DNA from: Petrosia ficiformis
Taxonomy: Eukaryota; Porifera; Demospongiae; Haplosclerida; Petrosiidae
Reading direction: 5' to 3'
Length of the DNA stretch: 64,000 bases
Assembly: GCA_947044365.1 (NCBI GenBank)
Contig: OX345640.1
Location: 6,126,001-6,190,000 of the forward strand
A model generated the notes under the pieces. The model worked only from the letters and a program-made list of their open reading frames with translations, was not told where the DNA came from and did not search any database. The position numbers were made by a program, and so were the translations under genes. Below are positions 1-11,151 of this stretch, one piece after another (the first letter of the stretch is position 1; each line of letters starts with the position of its first letter).

Positions 1-626
1 CAGGGTTGCCAGTTTGTGAACAAAGTCCATAGATCTATGAACTTTTTGTGAACCTGAACATTTTTATGAACTTTCTATGAACTTTTAATAATTTTTATGA
101 ACATTTTGTGAACTTATCTTTCAAATACTACACTACATACATTAATTAACAACTGTGTGTACACTCTTAACCATCCCTCTTCATTAAACAATTTAAAGTT
201 AAAACTGCTTAGAGAAGTGGCTTGATCTTTTTTCTTGCAGCTGACATGTGACAATGTGTGGCACTAGCATAGCAATGAATAAAAGCCTTCAAGGGTGTGT
301 TGAATTTACTCGTCCTTTATAGAACTCAAGCGAAGAATGACAACTGATAATTTGTACAGTGCTGACCCAGATGAAGAATCAGATTCTGATGAAAACTAAT
401 TGTAGTAATTATGATAAACCTTGCTACCTATCGCTAGCTTAGATGTAGAATGTAGTAATTATTCATTGTAATAAATAATTAGTACTTTAATTAGCTGCTT
501 ATTAACTTCCAATGAATCGTCCAAAAACATTTCCTCACGTAGAGGGACAAAATTATTAGATCCACAGAAAAAATTTGAAACATGAAATTTTTGTGAACTT
601 TTGGACAAACCCACCTGGCAACCTTG
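1..626. mobile_element. hAT-like element, degenerate
   Basis: Starts with CAGGGTTGCCAG at bases 1-12 and ends with CTGGCAACCTTG at 615-626, an inverted repeat with one mismatch. The CA-G-GGTTGCC form is typical of hAT termini. The left target duplication lies outside the window, so it cannot be checked. Inside, bases 304-399 hold a short open frame ending in a strongly acidic tail (DPDEESDSDEN then stop), possibly the last codons of a decayed transposase. Repeated 'tgaacttttt/tgtgaac' words fill the left 120 bases. It ends just before the putative first exon of G1. Confidence 0.5.
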
Positions 627-639
627 CTGAGCACAGGAT

Positions 640-703
640 ACGCGGAAGCAAAGAAGTTCGTTTTCCTGAGAGAAAGACATTTTTCACACAATTGAAACGA
701 AAG
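640..703 (+). other. putative non-coding 5' exon of G1
   Basis: The sequence 'caattgaaacgaaag' is followed at 704 by GTATGT, a good donor. The same exon end and donor occurs upstream of each of the other array genes (donors at 13007, 29466, 42588, 60299), always 0.8-2 kb before the ATG exon. The matching acceptor is 'tttttgttcag' ending at 1551, which leaves 16 bases of 5' UTR before the ATG. The 5' edge of the exon is not visible. Inferred from paralogue conservation only. Confidence 0.5.
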
Positions 704-827
704 GTATGTTATTATTTTGTTGAAGTTTTTCTATAATTGTCACCAGGTTCGGGCTATATCACATCCTCAGACACAAAACTCAGGTCCTATATTTTGTATA
801 TAGGACCTGTTAGCATACTATATATAT

Positions 828-829
<2 letters not shown>

Positions 830-867
<38 letters not shown>
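830..867. repeat. (AT)n microsatellite
   Basis: About 38 bases of nearly pure AT dinucleotide in the 5' UTR intron of G1. Confidence 0.9.
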
Positions 868-871
<4 letters not shown>

Positions 872-884
872 TACTGAAGTTTAT

Positions 885-1035
885 GTGAAGATCGCACTAT
901 CTGTTTATATCTGTATCTATGTACATCGTACACCATTCAGATACCAGACTAAAACTGCCACAACTAAAATTATCAACAACCAGACTGCTATAGTTGTAGA
1001 TATTAATATGTTAATACGTATGTAGGTTGGGTAGT
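885..1035 (+). promoter_or_regulatory. conserved block in 5' UTR intron (function unknown)
   Basis: A stretch of about 150 bases containing 'gatcgcactatctg', 'tctgtatctatgtaca', 'aaactgccacaact' and 'tatgtaggttg' is retained in the same place in all five genes (about 13108-13262, 29795-29985, 42683-42835 and 60628-60818). Surrounding intron sequence carries many insertions and deletions. It could be an intronic control element, or merely young paralogous sequence; the window alone cannot separate these. Confidence 0.3.
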
Positions 1036-1567
1036 ATACAACCGAAAATTTTGCTATATAATTTTATATAGGATAAACATATTGTTTTTTAACTATAGTC
1101 AGAGTTATATATTATTCTTACATTTATGCCCCTTTACAACAGAAGCTATATATATTCTTTTTTTGTTGAATGTACATAAGTATCAAGCTATAGTGGATAT
1201 TGTTTTCACGGAATACCTGCATTCTAACATCCTGCTTTGGCTTTTAAGCTTAGGACAGAGATTGTACATTTCTAGTTTCTGAACCTGCAAGGCTGTGCAT
1301 GCACAAATGTCAAATGGTCAAAATTTTGCACCTACTTAAACTGAATGCAGTCACATCTTTTTGTATGATAATTATATTTCTAACATTAAGCATAGACCTT
1401 TGCCTTATATAGAGCAAGATCTATTGTACTATGATTTTAGAATAATAATGTGTCTTACAAAACTCCAGGCTCCAATTAGAGTCATTATCAACAATTTTCA
1501 TTGTTACATTGAATCTTATTATCAGTTGTACCATCATAAATTTTTGTTCAGGTTAATTAACGTGACA

Positions 1568-4500
1568 ATGAGTCTGAAACTGGTTATTGGAGTGCTGGCT
1601 AGTAGTATTGTTCCACTAATTACCTACATTGTATCTACAATCGTTGCTCATGTGCAATTGAACAAGCTTTTGAAGCCTGAGCCCAATGATGAAGACTATA
1701 CTCATAATTATAAGTGAGTTCATTATATCTTATTTTTGTAGCATTACAAATGTAAACAGTAAATGGATATTTTAACCATGCTTTAATAATACCACTTGTT
1801 TGGTAATACAAATGCATTAGTTTCAGTTCTTAATGTACGTTAACTACTATACATGTACATAAAGTACATACTTGCAACATGATTTGTAAATTCCCCTTAA
1901 CTTGTGATATAACTGTATTATTACAATGTATAATGTTTGTATATCCTGTGTGTGTTGTTGTTAGTGGGTTACATGAGTTTCAATACAATATTATTAATAT
2001 GCTTCTGAGACTATAATATTATCTATATTGACTAGTATATAAGCACATGCCATAATAAAGTAATTAGATATATACAACAGATATTATTTGTTATTATAAG
2101 TACAAATTTGTGTACATAACATTTATTCTGAAAGTATGCAATATCTGTTGTTTCACGGGTATTAGAATGTGAATGATTATGATAGTGTAAATATATCACA
2201 CATTATACCTATAATAATATACATTGCGTTGTTACTATGCTTTATATACTAGTCAATATAGATCAAGATGAATTGAAAGAAGTACTTGTAAATATTACCT
2301 AGCAGGAAAAACAAATTAGCGTTACTGTGATATATGTGAAATGATTCTGTTTTGTAATGATTGAATTCTCATTTCCTGTGTTTATTAATAGTGTATGGTA
2401 TAAATAGATGGGTGTTTGCCAGTGTTGTTAGTTGGTTACAGATTGTCAAATATAATTGAACTTTGTATAAACACCACAGTTACATAATAACATTACACTG
2501 AAATTCCTGTAACCAACTGAAGGTTAAAATAACCTGTTATTTTTTACAGTGCATTGCATGGAGTATCTATGAAAACAACAGATGTTACTTGCTCATTCCA
2601 GAGTGATTAGTATGAAAATGAATTTGTACTTACAATACAAATAGAATCCAATTACTATGATATTTACATACTATAGTGATTATTACCCCTTGCCAGCATA
2701 GGCAGAGCAGAGGGTTATTGTAATTGTTTTGTTTGTCTGTCAGCAAAATGTCAACAAACCTACGAACTATGGCACTTTAAAAATACTACCAGCAGATGTA
2801 AAATCATACAAGGATCAAAAGTAACAAGAGGCTTTTGCTAAAACATTTTTGTAACTCAGTAGCAAAAGAGTTCACTGAAACACAGGTCATTATGCTTGAA
2901 GCCTACAGCTTGAAATGAAATAGTGGCTGCTACAACTTCAAGCCGGCTCTAAGCTTTTTGTAGCCCCATTTATTTCATCCACGTGATTGAAGCTGTTTTC
3001 AAGTCTGGATTAGCTGTTTTTAAGTCTGAATTTTAACACTACTTTTGTAATCTTATACTATATAGCTAGTAGGACTTGGAGTGTAAGTTGTAAGGCACAC
3101 ACACACAAATATAATATAATCTCAGTATAATAATTGTAATAATAATTATACAGTCAAATATTGTCTCCAGTTATTCCCTTGTCAGTGACTGAATCATTCT
3201 CAAGTTGTTTCCCAAACCACACTTGTGGCAAGGGTTCTGTACTGCAAGTGCATTCATATTTAAAATGAATTTGCAGTACACTAGTCAATATGAATCAAAA
3301 TCAAATGAAATAAAATAGCTACTTGTAAATATTATACTTAATATGAAAACAATATCATTAAATCGTTGATGTAGACTCAGGAGGAAATTATAAATATTGT
3401 ATTGAAGCTCATGTAACAACTAAATGAGGGTTAAAATAACGTTATTCAAATGCTTATTTATGTAGTAGGGTGTACAGAGTATATATATATATATATAATA
3501 TATATAATTATATATATCTATATACATTATATATAATATATATAAACATAATGAATTGGTCCTTTCAGCATTGCTTTGCTACAGTTTATTATTATAACCT
3601 TCTTTCTTTTCCTGTTTTTGTCTCATGCACAGAGGACACATCATCATTAATTGTCATTGGATGTTAGAGTGTTTATATTACACATTGACTCTGCAGATTG
3701 AACTATACTCAAGTAACTCAACCTGCAGAGTCAAAAGTATACCTTTATACCATTGATTAAATTCCACGATAAATATGTAGTGATGTGTTAATGGCTAGCA
3801 AATGCATAATTCTACTTACACATGCAGATGCTTAACCAAACAGTATACCTTTGTTAAAGATAATAATACTATCTCCAGATAAAAAATTAAAGCCATAAAA
3901 AAACATTTAAAGTAAGGGTAATAATTATAACTTTTGAAGCAGTATAATTTACTACAAAAGCGAAAATGTTAAACTAATTAGCTAATTTATTCATTAGTAC
4001 ATATCAGCCTTTTTGTAAGCATCCACTGCCCTATTTTGACAGAAAGAATGCAAGCTCCCACAACCTCTCAGGTAGTGGTTTGTTGGACCCACCATGTTTC
4101 ATGTTTAGTATTGCAGCTGTCTAATGACAGTCACAATGTTTACTGGGGACAAACAACTATTCCAGCTACTATCTTTATTTTCGTTCATTTGGTGCTGGAA
4201 ATAATCTAAATAGCAAATATTAATCTCAGTTTAACCTACCAAATAACTTTTCAAGAGCTAGTAAAATAGCGTTTATTAACCAGTTGTAGCATTTAGTTTG
4301 ACCACACCTCTCATGAATGAATTAATGGTAAAAAATATTCAACACAATGATTTGCATGCCAAAATGTTGCCAGGCCAACTAGCCAAGGCCAGCTACACCA
4401 CTGATCTCTCTACATCTATTCTCATCTTTTCAATTCCTATTTTGTCAAATGTTCACAAAATGAGAATTAACAAACAAGATCAGTGGCGTAGGAACCATGG

Positions 4501-7500
4501 GGTCCATGTGGGCACTAAATCCCATGAATAAAATTCCATGAGGGCATGGCCCCCATGGAATTTTATACAGTAGAAATGCATAATAATTATGGAGATTTGC
4601 ACTGCCCAATATACAGTCAGGTGTAATAATAACTTTTGTGTAGTCTCAAAATCAGCTGCACAAGCTATCTTACACTGTGAACATTAGTGGGTTATTTTAA
4701 CCCTCATTTGGTTACATGAGTTTCAATACAATATTATTAATATGCTCCTGAGACTATAATATTATCTATATTGACTAGTATATAAGCACATGCCATAATA
4801 AAGTAATATAGATACAACGGATATTATTTGTTATTATAAGTACAAATTTGTGTACATAACACTTATTCTGATACAGTGTAAATACACCACATATTATATC
4901 TATAATAATTATTATTATGCTATATACATTGTGTTGCTGTTTTTGTTACTATGCTTTATATACTAGTCAATATAGATCAAGATGAATTAAAATTAGTATA
5001 TACTTGTAAATATTACATAGCTAGAAAACAAATTACCATTGACATTACACTGAAACTCCTGTAACCAACTGAAGGTTAAAATAACCTATTATTTTTTACA
5101 GTGTAGATGTGCCCCCATGATCAACATCATCTTTCTAGGCCAATAGAGATGTTGACAAAACGAGAATTCACAGAACAAGAATTGACAAAAAGGGAATTGA
5201 CAAAATGGGAAATTGACGAAATGAGCTGACACACTGTAGTAATCAATAAATAATCAGAATCTCTCTTCCTGAAATCCCCTAATAGTTAATAGCTAAGTAA
5301 AGTTATGAACCATTGATATTGAAACTCTGCAATGACATAGCTAGTCGTATTATGTATATATATATATATATATAATTTATATATTAATAAACATATATAT
5401 AAATAATATATATTATTTTTTTCTTGCAGGGAGGAACTTAGAGAGCTAGCACTCCTTTTCACATCTTCCTATGTCACCTTCAGTCTGTTTATTGCTTTTC
5501 TAGCTGTAGTAATTCTAGCAGCTCTCGACATTTTGAAAAACAATCTTCTGATCATTATTGTATCCTTTTACTAACACTTTAATAAAATACAGATTAATGT
5601 GTGCACCTTTTTAAATACTTGAATTTGATTGAATTAATGCCCTGATATATATTTGATAATCAGTGTTGGCTATCTCTGAAAGATATAACTGATGTAAATG
5701 ATTACATAACTAAATGTTATGTAATCATTTACATTAGCATGAGTAGATTTTCAACTATAACAGGTTATGAAGAATTACTATAATTATTACCTTCTCAAAA
5801 GTATAATACAAAGAGACTATACATAAATATGTATGTCAGACCTGTTAATGTTATTGCTGTACTTTTGTTTCAATTTAATAACCTGTTTGGTTGTCCAAAG
5901 CGAAGTATAATGTATTACCTATGTGTGCTTATAGATAAGAAATAAATATGTGTAACTTAATAATTATATTTTCCAATGTATATCAGAGAGTACTGTAGTA
6001 CTCTCTATGTAGGGATGGCCCGGAAAAAAATGGCCGCCCATGCATTTCAATTGCAAGTGGTAAGCTGAAATCTCTGCTAATATATACAGATATGTTAAAA
6101 TATACATAAAGCTTATAATACTGAGTAATTTTATGACTAATAATACCTTTTAGATGTCCAGAGATCTTCGTTAATGTAGAGATCCGGCGAGTAGCAAAAC
6201 TGGCAAAATCTTCATATTCACTATTATTATTCCTCTTTTTCATAAAAATAGATTTCTACGTTTCTTAAGCTATTAAAGTAGTTGTAGCACAAATTAAATT
6301 CAGGGGAACAAACTTTGTACTGTTCTGTTTCTTGACCTAGACAACGAATACTTTCAGCCACTACAGCAACCTACTTATGATAGGATGCCATTTTAATAAA
6401 TCACACCCTTTAAAACACACCCATTAATTTTAAGATATTATGGCTATAAGTTGTCTAAATTATTATACATATCACTTCCACAAATAGCAAAATTTGTAAA
6501 CCCAAATGATACTGAACTGTCCATGTACAAATCATTAGTATAAGTGAATGTGCTTCTGCACTGCATATCATCACTTCCACAAATAGCAAAATTTGTAAAC
6601 CCAGATGATACTGAAACTGTCCATGTACAAATCATTAGTATAACTGAATGTGTTAGTTGATCACTCTCAGATAAGAAATGTTGTCACAATTGTGCCATTA
6701 ATTCATTGTATACGAAAATAATAAAAAAACATTTTTAAAAATGAAAGAGTACATAGGGATATATACTATTATACTGAGTCATTTAAAAAGAATCGAAACA
6801 AGAATAATATAGAAACATGTTCAAAAATGAAAGAGGATGGAGGAATTGTAATAACAAATAATTATAATATTGCAGTAAATTTTGAGTACTGTCTCCTTCT
6901 GGACACCGTTCCTGCAGAAAATATCAGTACTGTAAGTGAAACAGAATAGTCATCACGTATTTGATCACAAATTTACCTGAATTCTTTAAAAATAGAAATG
7001 AAACAAGAATAATAAAAAACATTTTAAAAAATGAAAGAGTATGTATGGATCAAAACAGAAAAAGCACAGGAACAAGATTGCTTTGGCAACAAAATGAAAT
7101 ATCACTTCCACATAACAACCCTACATCAGTATACACAACTTAAGTAAAGGCAAAACACAAAGAAGTGATACTTATGTACGGTTGTTATGTGGAAGTGGTA
7201 TTTCATTTTGTTGCCAAAGCAATCTTGTTTCTGTGCTTTTTCGGTTTTGATCCCTACATACTCTTTCATTTTTTAAAATGTTTTTTATTATTCTTGTATT
7301 CATGAGACCTATAACATGTCTCTCGTCAGTATGTTATATGGCTGTGTGGTTCTACATAAAGTGTAAATTTGCTTCTTTGACTATATAATCTCAGCTTACT
7401 TTTTTCGATGGAGCAGTTATGGTGACTGCAGGAGCTGGTCTTTTTGGGTCTATGTACGTTGGTGGTGCTAAAGGGGCTGGAGTTGGTATGTTTGTTGGAG

Positions 7501-10500
7501 CTGCTGTACTGCTTCTTGTTAAGGTAACTCTATAAATAAACATCTTATACCGAAGGAATTCATTTCACCACATTACATATATATAGCTATAATTATATTT
7601 CTGTATAATTATATTTACTTGATTACATAAATTGCATCATAATTTCCTTAAATGCTGATATGAAATGCTATAGTATAAGTTATGCATATCCTTAAGTTGT
7701 ACATGTCTTGGAGTTCATAGTCATAATAGTGGGAGAAGTACTGACATGTAAACTGTGATTACTGTGGAATCCTGATTTTCAAACCTGTTTTGCGATATCA
7801 GTTTACTTAGCCATTGAATAATAGCAGCAAGAGTTAAGAATACAAACTAGCTTGAATTACCTGACAGTTGGCAGTGTGACCGTTACATACTATGCATTAT
7901 TATTATTACGTATTGAAATGCATTTGAGGTAACCAATCAATTGGTAGCAATAACCAAATTATTTTTGCAGTGAGACCTGGATTTGAAATCTGAAAATATG
8001 AAGTACTTAGTCTGTTAACATAGTGGGAAACTTGTTTTAGAGATCTTTAAAGAAGTATATATTTGCATTAAATAATTTCAGCATAATAGCTATAGACATT
8101 AAATATAAGTTACGAAAGTAAGCTATATTGTTGATTAGTCAAGGAAGCTTAAGTTATTAAGTACTGACTGAAAATATAACACGAAAGAGTTACTGGGTGA
8201 CTAACAATAACAAGTTTTCTGTTCACAAAGCAATCACAGGGATCTTTTCTTTTATTCTTCATATATCTTGTTTACTTTCTTGTGTCAACATTATGTTTTT
8301 CAATGTTTAGATATTCCCAATACTGCCTCTCACTTTTGAACTGTTGACTAAAGGAATATCAGTAAACACTGGAAATGAAGACTCTATGATTCGAAAGTAT
8401 TTACCATTTGCTATCTATGGAGCACTAATTTTTGGTTTCATTGCATCATTAATGTATACTGGAGCTGCATTAACTGTTACGATAAAGTAAGTTAATCTCC
8501 GGTTGCTACATTATATTAACATGGAAGTATAATAATTATAATAGAAGAGCAAAACACCTCAATATATATTATGTTTGTATCACTTGCGCGATTAAGCGTT
8601 GTATACATAGTTAAGGAAGTTGTGTCATTCTTGTGGGCTCAGTCAATTAATGGGTGTGTCGCTAAGAAGAACATTTCAGCTGTTACAGACCAACCAGGAA
8701 GCTCCAGAAAGGATGAAAAACTGTTAATAACTGTTGTATACAGCAGAGAAACAGTATATATTATGCAAGCATTTTAACAAATAAGTATAATAAGTTTTTG
8801 AGTTTTTGACACAAGTAAGTCATCATTTAGAACCTTGAAGGAGTACTTCAGTCAGTTCATCAAAGATCTGCAATCAGGCTTACACTTACATCTTCAGGCC
8901 CCAGCTTTCGAGTACACAGAAAGGTAAAGACACTAGTGCCATTAGCAATGCTTGACACATAGTCATCACGAAGGGGATACTTTTTTCTCAATATATCTTG
9001 TTAATACTAGCCATATATGCTTAGGTATATGTATATATATATTTGGTACAATGGTACATGTCACTCAGTCAGTGATATATACATAATTATATATTTCAGA
9101 TAATTGAGATGTTGGCTACTCTAAAGGTTTAATACTAGACAAATAATGCTGCTTTTTGGATAGTATTAGCATGATCTTTTAGGCACTGAAGAATATAAGC
9201 TGTGTGTGTTACAAATGACAATGTAGTTTTTATCTTGATTGAGTGCCTGTAATCATGGCGAATCAGTTAAATTCGTGATCATATAAATGCATATTTGTCT
9301 TTCTTATTATTTTCTCACTTCTATCAATAGATGGTATCATACTGATCAAGAAAATTATGGTGGATGCTTTTACTCTACAGCTAATCTGTTTCAGTATTCC
9401 CTGCCACTGTTCCTCTTTTTGCAAATGATGGTTGCAATGGTTTTGTTTGTGCAGTTCAAGTGGAAATGGGGTGTTCGTATTGTATCCTTACAACAGACCT
9501 TTACAGATATATTAGCTATTTACAATGCATTCAGAACATAACTCCTATATTACTAATACTTTTTTACTTCACATTGTCAAAGTACAATGTATATGAAAAC
9601 GCTTAGTCACATATTGATGCAAAGCCTTGCATTACATTGCGTTGCTTCCTTAACGGATGTCAGACACAACGCAATGTGAGAATAGGATCTGATTCTATCT
9701 TTGCTTCAGCTGCGTTGCATTTGATCAATCACTTTCAGAATTTTATCATAACACAATGGATGCAATGCAAAACTTTGCGTCATTATGTGAACCAAGCATA
9801 TAGCATGTAATAATGGTAAACGGTCTCTTTAGTAAATTTATTAGTATTTCACTGAGAGCTGCACAATTTTTCAACCGATACATATTGCAAAAATGCACTT
9901 AATACTACTTCGGTCTACATTTTTGGTGTAACCATTACTTTTAATTAGTGCTGGGATAATTAATCAATTAATCAATTAATATCAACTATTCTTGATTGCA
10001 AGTCTGTGATATTGATTATGCTAACAATTTCAAGCGACATATTTTTCAAGCATGCAACAGCAAATAATGTAAGCCTTTTTGATCATCAAATGAGACGTAA
10101 TTGGCCTAATTACTTCCACTGATTTTAGTCGATTATCAATCGATTTAAAGTTAGTGATAATTGATTTCAGAATCTCAGCTGATTCCCAGCCCTACTTTCC
10201 ATATATGAAATACTAAATAATGCACCAGCAAGTGGGTTTCTATACCAACTAAACATTTATTGATTGTTTTCTTGACTAACATATCAACTAACATCAGTTT
10301 GCTGTTTTGTCCTGTTTTCTGTTGATCATACTAGGCTATGCACTAAATATGATGGCTTTTCAGTTGTATAACTGTGATGATGGCCATGGCCATGATTACC
10401 TAAAAGTACAGCATGGTGGAAACATTTCTATGACTGTTGCATCAGTTTTCATGATTGTGATTACCGTGAGTGAAATTCAATTAGGTTTACAATTATTATA

Positions 10501-10831
10501 TAATTATACATATACATATATAATATACTATGTTACCATGGGAATTGTTTGGTATGGTTAGGAGAACAGAACAGTTTCATCACTATATTGTACTTGCTTG
10601 ATGTTCTATCACTTTGTGATATCTTCTAGTTTTCACTAGCCCAGCATCACTTGCATGTATATTTTTTGCCACCATAATTATGGATATTAATGATCATAAT
10701 AATTATTATTATAGTGATGTATTTCTCACATTGTTAATTTTTAGATATTTGTCAACATGGCCTGGCCTGTTCTCTATAATCTTCGTAATCCAACTGGAAA
10801 TGAAGAAACTAAACGGCTTCTGAATTCATAA
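1568..10831 (+). CDS. array gene G1: unrecognised seven-helix membrane protein, complete
   Basis: Coding exons: 1568-1713, 5430-5559, 7395-7523, 8311-8486, 9331-9481, 10298-10465, 10745-10831; 987 nt, 328 residues, frame intact. Intron phases are 2,0,0,2,0,0. Introns 2 and 5 start GTATCCTT (U12-type); the others start GTGAGT, GTAACT or GTAAGT. Predicted helices lie near residues 5-29, 60-82, 99-133 (glycine-rich), 166-193, 216-236, 245-266 and 289-309. The KWKWGVR loop after helix 5 is basic, which favours a cytosolic side, so N-out/C-in. A sequon (NIS) sits before helix 7. The tail ends NEETKRLLNS; E321-x-x-x-LL fits an acidic dileucine endosome/lysosome sorting signal. The ATG at 1568 was chosen because the preceding acceptor and the sequence MxLKLVIGVL are shared by all copies; the in-frame codons upstream of it are intronic. 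No DRY or NPxxY motif is seen, so I do not call it a rhodopsin-type GPCR. The function is unknown. Confidence 0.85.
1963..2551. mobile_element. CACTG-ended MITE, left end lost (intron 1 of G1)
   Basis: The right end reads 'gtaaccaactgaaggtt' then 'aaaataacct' and finishes 'tttttacagtg' at 2551. The left part has the matching inverted word 'ggttacatgagtttca' near 1970, but no CACTG terminus. It is related to the complete copies at 4673-5103 and 45199-45731. Confidence 0.6.
3239..3450. repeat. decayed piece of the same MITE family with a short palindrome
   Basis: Bases 3239-3280 form an inverted repeat (gtactgcaa ... ttgcagtac). A further 160 bases end in 'aaatgagggttaaaataac', which matches the inner terminal repeat of the element at 4673-5103. 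No clean ends are seen. Confidence 0.4.
4480..4560. repeat. hAT-type terminus fragment with palindrome
   Basis: CAGTGGCGTAGGAACC begins at 4481 and matches the end of the element at 27188-27601. It is followed by self-complementary 'ccatggggtccatg' and 'gggcatggcccccatgg' sequence. The preceding 4300-4450 stretch recurs before exon 2 of G2 (about 16140-16260) and G4 (about 46980-47110), so it is old intron sequence and not a gene. Confidence 0.45.
4673..5103. mobile_element. CACTG-ended MITE, complete (intron 1 of G1)
   Basis: 431 bases from CACTGTGAAC to TTTTTTACAGTG with long imperfect terminal inverted repeats (ggttattttaaccctcattt against gaaggttaaaataacc). It is flanked by TA on both sides, consistent with a 2-bp target duplication. 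There is no coding capacity. The ends and short duplication would fit a CACTA/EnSpm-like family, which is an inference. Confidence 0.65.
5153..5225. repeat. short tandem repeat, 'gaattgacaaaa(t)gg' unit
   Basis: Four to five imperfect 15-18 base units. The same minisatellite lies at the corresponding place before exon 2 of G2 (about 16280-16372) and G4 (about 47120-47235), so it predates the array duplications. Confidence 0.65.
5985..6250. repeat. dispersed repeat with 'agagagtactgtagtactctct' end
   Basis: A palindromic terminus at about 5985-6007 is followed by 'gtagggatggcc'. Related sequence occurs at 36620-36960 in intron 5 of G3 and, weakly, at 31650-31720. Probably a MITE family; the second end is not defined. 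Confidence 0.4.
6471..6651. repeat. tandem duplication of an 81-base unit, period 99
   Basis: 'atcacttccacaaatagc' begins at 6471 and again at 6570; the two units share almost all of their bases and end '...actgaatgtg' or '...gtgaatgtg'. Located in intron 2 (U12-type) of G1. No function suggested. Confidence 0.8.
7004..7296. mobile_element. foldback MITE (intron 2 of G1)
   Basis: Two arms of about 125 bases, from 'caagaataataaaaaacatt' to 'ccacataacaaccctaca' and back, are inverted around a spacer of about 40 bases. It is absent from the equivalent intron of G2 and G4. Related foldback elements lie at about 18374-18550 and 37318-37532. The RNA copy would form a long hairpin. Confidence 0.75.
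9601..9797. mobile_element. MITE with about 33-base terminal inverted repeats (intron 5 of G1)
   Basis: The left end, gcttagtcacatattgatgc, and the right end, tgcgtcattatgtgaacc, are inverted copies. Equivalent elements lie in the same intron of G2 (about 23092-23318) and G4 (about 53322-53540), so the insertion predates duplication of these genes. G3 lacks it. Confidence 0.55.
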
Positions 10832-10866
10832 ATCTGAAGTTATTAATTTTGCTCTTGTTTTTGACT

Positions 10867-10872
10867 AATAAA
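10867..10872 (+). terminator. poly(A) signal of G1
   Basis: AATAAA lies 36 bases after the stop codon of G1. The same site is AATAAA in G3 (38591-38596) and in the orphan fragment (40917-40922), but AATACA in G2 (24856) and G4 (55685). Confidence 0.65.
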
Positions 10873-11151
10873 AAATATTCCTTAACTTTGTTTTTGATTT
10901 AGTGTTTCACAATGATTATAAACTTGAGTAGGCTTTTTTGCTGTTTGATTATTTTCTTGTATTCTCATTTGTTAAAATAAAATTTTATACTGCAATAGTA
11001 TTTTTTTTTACATTAGAAGCTTCTGTTGTGTCAAATAACTTGAGCACCCATATACAGTAACCAATAGTTCAATACACAACAGGAAGAAAACAAGGTGTAG
11101 ACAATGTTCTGGATGTGAGGCTCAAGACTGTGGGAATGCCTGAACTGCTTT

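Noticed and set aside
1361..1717. 118-codon ORF covering exon 1 of G1 with a longer N-terminus
   Set aside because: The extra N-terminal codons are not kept in the other copies and lie before the shared splice acceptor; the ATG at 1568 is used by all paralogues.
5153..5225. Short regular repeats that might suggest a CRISPR array
   Set aside because: Units are adjacent and imperfect with no unique spacers; this is a eukaryotic minisatellite.
10298..10831. Assignment of the family to rhodopsin-type GPCRs
   Set aside because: No DRY, CWxP or NPxxY motif; seven helices alone is not enough.
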